Assembly: GCA_025355115.1 (NCBI GenBank)
Contig: JANXLO010000443.1
Location: forward strand, 1 to 5,476
DNA from: Chthonomonadaceae bacterium
Lineage (GTDB): Bacteria; Armatimonadota; Chthonomonadetes; Chthonomonadales; Chthonomonadaceae
Reading direction: 5' to 3'
DNA length: 5,476 nt
Position 1 is the first letter of the stretch, and each line of letters starts with the position of its first letter. The notes under the pieces were generated by a model, which saw only the letters and a list, made by a program, of their open reading frames with translations, was not told where the DNA came from and ran no database searches. Positions 1 to 4,950 of this stretch are shown piece after piece. The position numbers were made by a program, and so were the translations under genes.

Positions 1-24
1 CGGCGCAACTGTCTGAAACATCGA

Positions 25-100
25 TTATCGCCCGTGAATCGCCTGCGATAAGAGCGTCCGGCATGGCAACTAAACTGCCGTGCCGGGCGTATTCTTATCG
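25..100. other. Long imperfect hairpin with a competing alternative stem, upstream of the reductase gene
   Basis: Bases 54-68 pair with 76-90 around a 7-nt loop (ACTAAAC, 69-75). This gives 15 pairs, of which three are G-U wobbles (54:90, 57:87, 64:80). Below it, 46-53 (CGATAAGA) pairs perfectly with 93-100 (TCTTATCG) across a 2-nt bulge at 91-92, for about 23 pairs in all. The sequence TTATCGC at 25-31 can also pair with GCGATAA at 45-51, which would break the lower part of the long stem. No T-tract follows on either strand, so it is not a standard intrinsic terminator. It could be a 5' leader structure of the reductase gene, a REP-like palindrome, or the end of an upstream transcript. The pairing is seen directly; the function is unknown. 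Confidence 0.6.
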
Positions 101-119
101 GTTTGCAATTTGATTGGAC

Positions 120-126
120 GGGAGGA
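120..126 (+). promoter_or_regulatory. Ribosome binding site that decides the reductase start
   Basis: GGGAGGA lies 6 nt before the ATG at 133, which is ideal spacing. The in-frame TTG at 103 lies upstream of this site and would add ten residues that the family does not have, so the ATG at 133 is preferred. Confidence 0.8.
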
Positions 127-132
127 CGAACT

Positions 133-1098
133 ATGGCTGAGATGAAGTATCGCAGGCTTGGAAACAGCGGGCTGAAGGTGAGTGAGGTCTGCCTTGGGAG
201 CTGGCTGACGTACGGCAATGCGACGGAGGATCGGACTGCAATTGACTGCATTGAAAGGGCGTATGAGCTGGGCATCAACTTCTTCGACACCGCCAATGTC
301 TATGCGCGGGGCAAGAGCGAAGAGATGGTGGGGCAGGGGCTGAGGAAATTCCCGCGCGACTCATACGTTGTCGCCACGAAGGTCTATTTCCCGATGAATG
401 ACGGCCCGATGCCCAACAACAAAGGCCTCTCCCGCAAGCACATCATAGAGCAGTGTGACGCCAGCCTCAAGCGGCTGGGAATGGACTACATCGATGTCTA
501 TCAGTGTCACCGGTACGACACGGAGACTCCCCTGGAGGAGACGCTTCGCGCCCTCGACGATCTGGTGACGCAGGGCAAAGTGCTCTACATCGGCTTCAGC
601 CAGTGGTCGCCTGTTCAGATCGCGGACGCGGCGGCGATGCAGCGCGCTTTCAGCCTAGATAAGTTCGTCTCCAGCCAGCCCTACTACAACATGCTGGGGC
701 GCGATGTCGAGAAGGATGTCATTCCCCTCTGTGAGCGCGAGGGCATCGGGCAGATCGTCTACTCGCCGCTGGCGCAGGGCCTTCTCACCGGCAAATATAC
801 GCCCGGCCAGCCGCCCCCTGCCGACAGCCGCGCCGCTGATCCGAAGCAAAACATGTTCCTCAATGGCGGCAAGCTCGACTCGGCGCAACTGGAGCGGATC
901 CAAAAGCTCAAACCAATCGCGGAGCAGTGCGGACTGAGCATGGCTCAGCTCGCCCTGGCCTGGTGCCTCCGCCAAAAGAACGTCTCGAGCGTCATCATAG
1001 GCGCCAGCCGTCCCGAGCAGGTGGACGACAACGCAGGCGCTGCCGGAGTGACGCTCTCCCCCGAAACGCTCAAGGCGATAGACGAAGCCCTCGTCTGA
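133..1098 (+). CDS. Aldo/keto reductase, Kv-beta-like group
   Basis: Predicted NADPH-dependent cytosolic oxidoreductase that reduces aldehydes or ketones; the physiological substrate cannot be read from sequence. The 321-residue protein spans the whole (beta/alpha)8 barrel. The canonical N-terminus YRRLGNSGLKVS is at residues 6-17. The catalytic tetrad is complete: D52 and Y57 (in FFDTANVY), K83 (in ATKVY) and H126 (in YQCHRYD). GLSRKHI at 98-104 is typical of potassium-channel beta-subunit-like bacterial reductases. The cofactor-binding segments are SPLAQGLLTGKY (211-222) and IGASRPEQVDDN (289-300), the usual 2'-phosphate and adenine contacts in the family. There is no signal peptide. Start at 133 is chosen from the GGGAGGA site and the family N-terminus. 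The gene appears monocistronic, closed by a strong terminator 23 nt after its stop. The resemblance to Kv-beta concerns only the fold; no channel gene is visible. The class call is secure, the substrate is not. Confidence 0.95.
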   Translation: MAEMKYRRLGNSGLKVSEVCLGSWLTYGNATEDRTAIDCIERAYELGINFFDTANVYARGKSEEMVGQGLRKFPRDSYVVATKVYFPMNDGPMPNNKGLSRKHIIEQCDASLKRLGMDYIDVYQCHRYDTETPLEETLRALDDLVTQGKVLYIGFSQWSPVQIADAAAMQRAFSLDKFVSSQPYYNMLGRDVEKDVIPLCEREGIGQIVYSPLAQGLLTGKYTPGQPPPADSRAADPKQNMFLNGGKLDSAQLERIQKLKPIAEQCGLSMAQLALAWCLRQKNVSSVIIGASRPEQVDDNAGAAGVTLSPETLKAIDEALV

Positions 1099-1121
1099 CA
1101 GCCCCTTTCGGAAAACTCAAC

Positions 1122-1158
1122 GCTGACCGCGACGCTCTCGTCGCGGTCAGCTTTTTTT
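1122..1158 (+). terminator. Strong intrinsic terminator of the reductase gene
   Basis: The perfect 13-bp stem GCTGACCGCGACG (1122-1134) with CGTCGCGGTCAGC (1139-1151) closes on a CTCT loop and is followed directly by seven Ts (1152-1158). It lies 23 nt past the stop codon. It makes read-through into the ankyrin gene unlikely, so that gene should have its own promoter. Confidence 0.95.
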
Positions 1159-1300
1159 GTGGGAGGGTTCATATAAAATTTTCAGAGCAGCGATACAGTG
1201 CAGGAGTCAAGGAGGATTCAATAAACGAGTGTGGAACCTTACATTCAAGTCGAGCAAGGACAAGTGAATGTATGAGAGGAACCCATCCTCTCCTGCCCGA

Positions 1301-1314
1301 TGGAAAGCTTTCCA
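1301..1314. repeat. Perfect 14-bp palindrome, operator-like
   Basis: TGGAAAGCTTTCCA is its own reverse complement over all 14 bases. It sits 70 bp before the ankyrin gene start, in a non-coding leader, where a dimeric repressor or activator could bind. No known regulator consensus was recognised. The palindrome is observed; the operator role is inferred. Confidence 0.4.
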
Positions 1315-1370
1315 AAATATTGCCCGTCACAATGGATGTCCCCTGTCAGCAAGATTCTGACGATGTCAGC

Positions 1371-1376
1371 AAAGGA
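1371..1376 (+). promoter_or_regulatory. Ribosome binding site that decides the ankyrin gene start
   Basis: AAAGGA ends 8 nt before the ATG at 1385. The in-frame ATG at 1376 overlaps this site and cannot use it, so the start at 1385 is preferred; this also gives a cleaner signal peptide. The CTGAC-gat-GTCAG hairpin (1357-1369) stands one base upstream of the site. Confidence 0.65.
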
Positions 1377-1384
1377 TGATTATC

Positions 1385-3340
1385 ATGACAAACTCTCGCT
1401 GCCTCCGAACGTTGTTGTTGGTTATCACAGTTACCTTCGTCGCGGCCACTGCCTACGCCAGTGGCGGTCAAGGCTCTTCGCCGCCGAAGACGAAACCTTC
1501 CCAGAACAAATTTGCCCGCAAAACTACCGACCCACCGACAATGCCACGTGGCAATAAGGGTCAGGACCTCTTCCTGGCCGTTAACCACCGAGATGCGGCA
1601 GCCGTCCAGGCACTGCTAAAGCAGGGAGCAGACCCCAACTCGCGCAACGGACTAGAATTTACCCCGCTCGATGTAGCGGCCGCCTCCCATCAGACAGACG
1701 TGATGGAGACACTGCTGCAGTCGGGTGCGAAAGTGGACGCGCCCAGTCCCTACGGCACGGCGCTCACCTTCGCGGCGCTGGGCGGGAACGTCGAGGGAAT
1801 CGATCTCCTTCTCGCGAAGGGGGCAGACATCAACGCATCCAGGGCCGACGGCATTACGGTGCTGATGCTGGCCTCCCGAACCGGCGCGGACAAGGTAGTC
1901 CAAGAACTGATTCGTCGGAAGGCGGATGTTAACGCCAGGGATCACAGCGGGGCGACGGCATTAACGTATGCCGCTCGAGAGGGCCAGAAGGAAGCAGGAC
2001 AGGTACTGCTCGCCGCGGGTGCGGGCGTCGATGGCGCAGACAACTACGGCTGGACTCCCCTGATGTCTGCTGCCGTGACCGGGCACACGGACTTCGTCCG
2101 ACTGCTGCTGGAAAAAGGCGCGCATCCCAATGCGAAAGATGCCAAGGGTCGCACCGCACTGCTGCTTACTGCGGCCTACGGCGATCATCCTGACGTTGTA
2201 CGAACTCTCCTTGCGGGCGGAGCCGACGCTCAGGCCACCAACCGCGCTGGCCACACCGCAGCATCCCTGGCAGCCGCCCGAGGCCACAAGGAGTGCCTCG
2301 CGCTCCTCAGCAATTCTGCAGTGAACGCACCTGCTGGGAATCCTAGCATTCCGAGAGACGCAACAGCCGCTGTCAAACTGAGCCTCACGGCTCTTCAGTC
2401 ATCGATGCTCCAGTTCAGCCAGAGGACAGGTTGCGTCTCCTGTCACCAGGAAGGGCTAGGCCGAATGGCTACGGGGGCAGCCCGTGATCACGGATTTCTT
2501 CTCAGCCCAGAGATCGAACGAATGCAGACGGAGCGCATCAACGGCATGATGACTGCCTTGCAGCCAGTCCATCTTCGGGCGCTGAAAGACCCCGAAGCGA
2601 TGAAGCAGGTCCCCTTGATCGAGATCGAGGAAGTGGCGGCGTCCGACACCTGGATTCTCGCCGGGATGGCGGCGCATAAACAGCCGAGCAGCGAAGCGAA
2701 CGGGGCGATGGCGATGGTTCTCGCGCGGCAGCAGCTTCCAGACGGGCACTGGCAGTTCTCGGGGCCGCGGGTGCCTATGCAGTCCAGCTTCTTCACCATG
2801 ACGGCTCTCTCGGTGCAGTCTCTGCGAGCATATGGGCCGCGAGCGTACGGGGCGGATATCGCCAAGCGAATCGCAATGGCGAAAGCCTGGCTCATGCAGG
2901 CACCAACGCAGACCAGCGAGGACCGCGCGTCCCGCCTGCTCGGGCTGAAATGGGCCGGGACGACCGAGGCGGAGCGACAGAAGGCGATTGACGACGTTCG
3001 CGCCGATCAGCGCCCGGACGGCGGCTGGTCGCAGTTGCCTTCCCTGCAGAGCGACGCCTACGCCACCGGGCAGGCACTCTATGCTCTGCATGTGGTCGGG
3101 GAGTTGCCGGTCACAGACCCGGTGTACACGCGAGGAGTGCAGTTCCTGTTGATCAATCAGGACGAGGACGGATCCTGGTTCGTGAATAAGCGTGCCACGC
3201 CGAACAACAACTACTTCGATGCGGGCTTCCCGCATGGTCAGTCGCAGTATGCCTCGTTCAACGGCACATGCTGGGCGATTATGGCGTTGGCGCAGACTAT
3301 AGAGCGGCCTCGGCAGCAAGCGTCAGTACGAACTCCATAA
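1385..3340 (+). CDS. Exported ankyrin-repeat protein with CxxCH motif and squalene-cyclase-like C-terminal domain
   Basis: A 651-residue exported protein of unknown function. Residues 1-25 form a Sec signal peptide (Arg5/Arg8, hydrophobic core 9-22, likely cleavage after A23-Y24-A25), followed by a Pro/Lys/Ser-rich linker to about 58. Eight ankyrin repeats occupy about 59-308, with recurring G-x-T-x-L-x-x-A and L-L-x-x-G-A-x-x-N/D patterns; these normally mediate protein binding. A CVSCH motif (C350, C353, H354) has the form of a covalent c-type haem site but could instead bind metal. From about 370 to the end the protein resembles prenyltransferase/squalene-cyclase alpha-alpha barrels, with three QW-like signatures: LPDGHW (451-456), PDGGW (544-548) and DEDGSW (593-598). 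The DXDD acid motif of squalene-hopene cyclases is not seen, so hopanoid synthesis is unlikely. I recall similar architectures in Acidobacteriota; none has a function I can name. It is probably transcribed alone, since a strong terminator lies upstream and 224 bp separate it from the next gene. The domain calls are firm, the role is open. Confidence 0.9.
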   Translation: MTNSRCLRTLLLVITVTFVAATAYASGGQGSSPPKTKPSQNKFARKTTDPPTMPRGNKGQDLFLAVNHRDAAAVQALLKQGADPNSRNGLEFTPLDVAAASHQTDVMETLLQSGAKVDAPSPYGTALTFAALGGNVEGIDLLLAKGADINASRADGITVLMLASRTGADKVVQELIRRKADVNARDHSGATALTYAAREGQKEAGQVLLAAGAGVDGADNYGWTPLMSAAVTGHTDFVRLLLEKGAHPNAKDAKGRTALLLTAAYGDHPDVVRTLLAGGADAQATNRAGHTAASLAAARGHKECLALLSNSAVNAPAGNPSIPRDATAAVKLSLTALQSSMLQFSQRTGCVSCHQEGLGRMATGAARDHGFLLSPEIERMQTERINGMMTALQPVHLRALKDPEAMKQVPLIEIEEVAASDTWILAGMAAHKQPSSEANGAMAMVLARQQLPDGHWQFSGPRVPMQSSFFTMTALSVQSLRAYGPRAYGADIAKRIAMAKAWLMQAPTQTSEDRASRLLGLKWAGTTEAERQKAIDDVRADQRPDGGWSQLPSLQSDAYATGQALYALHVVGELPVTDPVYTRGVQFLLINQDEDGSWFVNKRATPNNNYFDAGFPHGQSQYASFNGTCWAIMALAQTIERPRQQASVRTP

Positions 3341-3564
3341 CGGACGCCCATCCTACAAATCCCGTATAGCGCCGCTACGAGCACACGGCGTTGGTCCTTC
3401 TCGTCCCGGATGCCCTCGTTACAGGGGACACCCGGGACAGCTGCCGCAGGATATCTGAAGCGTCCTGTGATATCATCAAGAAAACTTCCAACGGCGTTTA
3501 AAAAACATAGTTGCCCTCAGTTGTGGTGGCCCCGCACTCCGTGGGGCCTCATTGAAGGAGCAGG
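3341..3564. other. Gene-free spacer with two hairpins and paired GATATC sites
   Basis: No gene is seen in these 224 bp. A nested hairpin pairs GTCCCGG (3403-3409) with CCGGGAC (3432-3438), and inside it CCCT (3413-3416) with AGGG (3423-3426). It lacks a T-tract, so it is at best a weak transcript end for the ankyrin gene. Two GATATC palindromes lie at 3450-3455 and 3469-3474, 19 bp apart. A second hairpin is GGCCCC (3528-3533) with GGGGCC (3543-3548), ending 5 nt before the ribosome binding site of the next gene. No -35/-10 pair at acceptable spacing was found, although the next gene probably has its own promoter here. Confidence 0.5.
3554..3560 (+). promoter_or_regulatory. Ribosome binding site of the sialidase-like gene
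   Basis: GAAGGAG lies 4 nt before the ATG at 3565. Spacing is a little short but the match is strong, and it fixes the start that yields a clean signal peptide. Confidence 0.75.
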
Positions 3565-4779
3565 ATGAAGTTTAGCAGCTTTGCAGTGGGCCTCCTGACG
3601 GCGCTATGTGCGGCCGTTGCCGCCAGCGGCGCGGATGACTCCTCGGCGTCGCTCCCCCTCAAATACATCGCCTCGGACTACACCTCCACGACGATCTACC
3701 ACTCCCCGCAAAGTCCGGGCTTTACATGCTGGACTGGAACCTGGATCATGCCGGATCGAAGTCTTATGGTGACCTTCACCCAAGCAACGGGGCCATTCAA
3801 GGATCGTCCGCGAACAGACGCGAAGATGCTCGCCGCCTTTCCCGGTTGGCCGCCGAACGGCAATCCGAACTACGATATGAACGGACTTGACCTGCGAAAT
3901 GTCTACCTCCGCTCGACCGATGAGGGCAAGTCATGGAACGAAGTGAGCAGCGACCCGTTTCGCTCGTGCATGAACCATTCGACTGGCAAGGCACAGGTTG
4001 CGCTCGCCGATGGCGTCATCGTTCGCGCTGTGTGGGGCCAGTATCTGCCCTTTGACGACACTTTCCCAAAGACTGGCTGTCTGCAGCGGTCACATGATGG
4101 CGGGAAGACATGGAGCGGGCCGGAGAAGCCCTTGCTCGATCCAAAGCGGTTCACCACTTATCCCACTCGCCTGCGGCTGCTGCGGGATGGGCGCTTGATG
4201 GTTACGGGCGGAATTCTGCGCGTCCCTGCCGGTACATTGGCAGCGAACGTCAATCGAGCCCCAATTGAGCCGCTCATGATGACATCCTCCAACGGCGGAA
4301 AGACCTGGTCGAAGCCGGTAACTGTGGTTCCTGATCCTTACAGGGCGAACTGGAGCGGCGAGGAGTACGATGTCGCCGAGCTGGCCACCGGCAATCTGCT
4401 TTGCGTCTTCCGCACTGTGGACCCGACGCTCAAGACCAACCGTGAGGTGCGCTGGCAGGCTTTGCTGAAAAGAGCCAGGAGAAGTTGGATGTCTCATGAT
4501 TGCGGCCCGTCCGTCCTGAAACACAGCGGGCACCCGGAGCTTCTGGCCACACGTGAGGGCATGGTGCTCCATATCGCGACCGATGGCATCTACGGTACCT
4601 CCGACGCCGGGAAGTCGTGGCACCTGCTGGAAGGCAGCCGTGCCAGCCGCTACTACCCGCGGAGTGTGCAGGCCGCAGACGGTCGCATCTTCATCTTCTC
4701 CCACATCGGCGGCGATGATGCCTACGGAGCGGTCGATCAGTACATCCGGATGGACACATTTCGCCTGACCGCCAAATAA
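3565..4779 (+). CDS. Exported sialidase-like Asp-box (BNR) beta-propeller protein
   Basis: A 404-residue predicted exported protein of the sialidase/neuraminidase superfamily, probably a glycoside hydrolase or sugar-binding propeller acting outside the cytoplasm. Residues 1 to about 19-21 are a Sec signal peptide (K2, hydrophobic 6-20, AVA/AAS cleavage region). Four Asp boxes of the S-x-D/N-x-G-x-x-W form mark successive propeller blades: STDEGKSW (117-124), SHDGGKTW (176-183), SSNGGKTW (241-248) and SDAGKSW (346-352). The third has Asn in place of Asp. A segment EEYDVAELATGNLL resembles the conserved Glu-containing strand of exo-sialidases, and HSGHPELLATREG before the last box is a pattern I associate with bacterial members annotated as exo-alpha-sialidase. 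The FRIP/YRIP arginine motif of true GH33 sialidases is not visible near the N-terminus, so sialic-acid specificity is doubtful. It sits alone between two spacers; no transporter or sialic-acid catabolic gene is in view. The fold is well supported, the substrate is not. Confidence 0.88.
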   Translation: MKFSSFAVGLLTALCAAVAASGADDSSASLPLKYIASDYTSTTIYHSPQSPGFTCWTGTWIMPDRSLMVTFTQATGPFKDRPRTDAKMLAAFPGWPPNGNPNYDMNGLDLRNVYLRSTDEGKSWNEVSSDPFRSCMNHSTGKAQVALADGVIVRAVWGQYLPFDDTFPKTGCLQRSHDGGKTWSGPEKPLLDPKRFTTYPTRLRLLRDGRLMVTGGILRVPAGTLAANVNRAPIEPLMMTSSNGGKTWSKPVTVVPDPYRANWSGEEYDVAELATGNLLCVFRTVDPTLKTNREVRWQALLKRARRSWMSHDCGPSVLKHSGHPELLATREGMVLHIATDGIYGTSDAGKSWHLLEGSRASRYYPRSVQAADGRIFIFSHIGGDDAYGAVDQYIRMDTFRLTAK

Positions 4780-4797
4780 CAGAGTGAACTGTAAGCT

Positions 4798-4815
4798 ACT
4801 GCCAAGCACGGCAGT
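4798..4815 (+). terminator. Possible weak terminator after the sialidase-like gene
   Basis: ACTGCC (4798-4803) pairs with GGCAGT (4810-4815) around AAGCAC, 18 nt after the stop codon. It is followed by CTTGCCTTT rather than a clean T-run. Position and stem fit a terminator, but the poor tail makes it weak or factor-assisted. Confidence 0.4.
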
Positions 4816-4950
4816 CTTGCCTTTAGCTGGAGTTCCTGAGATCGTGGCCATGCAACATCCCATTCAATCACTTGCATGAACAGCCTTGCTGGCTGCTTAA
4901 CTCCCACTCCAGGAAAACGGGGGAGGATCAATGCACCCTTAACTCACACT
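4816..4950. repeat. Convergent spacer with an imperfect direct repeat
   Basis: No gene is supported between the two converging genes. CTTAACTCCCACTC (4896-4909) and CTTAACTCACACTC (4938-4951) match at 13 of 14 positions, 42 bp apart; the second copy reaches the stop codon of the minus-strand gene. A small CAGCC/GGCTG hairpin (4881-4885 with 4891-4895) could serve as a weak end for either strand, but it has no T-tract. Confidence 0.35.

Larger units (their letters stand above)
1159..1384 (+). promoter_or_regulatory. Gene-free leader of the ankyrin gene, probably holding its promoter
   Basis: This stretch must hold the promoter of the next gene, because a strong terminator closes the region on its left. 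A TATAAA box at 1172-1177 is a possible -10 element, but no good -35 is found at 16-18 bp from it, so no promoter is firmly placed. Small inverted repeats follow one another: TACATTCA/TGAATGTA (1240-1247 with 1265-1272), GAGAGGA/TCCTCTC (1274-1280 with 1286-1292), a 14-bp palindrome (1301-1314) and CTGAC/GTCAG (1357-1361 with 1365-1369). A strong Shine-Dalgarno-like AAGGAGGA at 1209-1216 has no convincing gene behind it. The role as a regulatory leader is inferred from position and repeat density. Confidence 0.5.

Noticed and set aside
927..1379. Plus-strand frame from inside the reductase gene to an ATGA overlap with the ATG at 1376
   Set aside because: It crosses the perfect intrinsic terminator, its first part is an out-of-frame copy of the reductase, and the inner ATG at 1272 has no ribosome binding site.
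2432..2446. Reading the CVSCH motif as proof of a cytochrome c
   Set aside because: The pentapeptide alone is not enough: no cytochrome c fold or clear distal ligand is visible, so it is reported only as a candidate haem or metal site.
2456..3319. Long open frame (287 codons) on the minus strand across the cyclase-like domain
   Set aside because: It lies wholly opposite a gene with clear domains, is rich in Arg and His with no recognisable motif, and is the kind of shadow frame that GC-rich codon bias creates.
1385..3340. Calling the gene a squalene-hopene cyclase
   Set aside because: QW-like repeats are present but the DXDD catalytic motif is not, and the protein is exported and fused to ankyrin repeats.
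3528..3548. GGCCCC/GGGGCC hairpin as an intrinsic terminator
   Set aside because: It is followed by TCATTG and the ribosome binding site of the next gene, with no T-tract.
4438..4520. Possible compensated frameshift in the sialidase-like gene at the basic stretch LLKRARRSW
   Set aside because: The +1 frame reads KKSQEKLDVS and then stops, while the main frame continues smoothly into HSGHPELLATREG with the expected spacing, so no indel is needed.
4090..4863. Open frame (257 codons) on the minus strand across the sialidase-like gene
   Set aside because: It is antisense to four conserved Asp-box blades and encodes no recognisable domain, so it is a shadow.
4737..4931. Small minus-strand frame (64 codons) downstream of the protease gene
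   Set aside because: No recognisable motif, overlaps the sialidase-like gene end in antisense, and spans the spacer hairpin; nothing supports expression.
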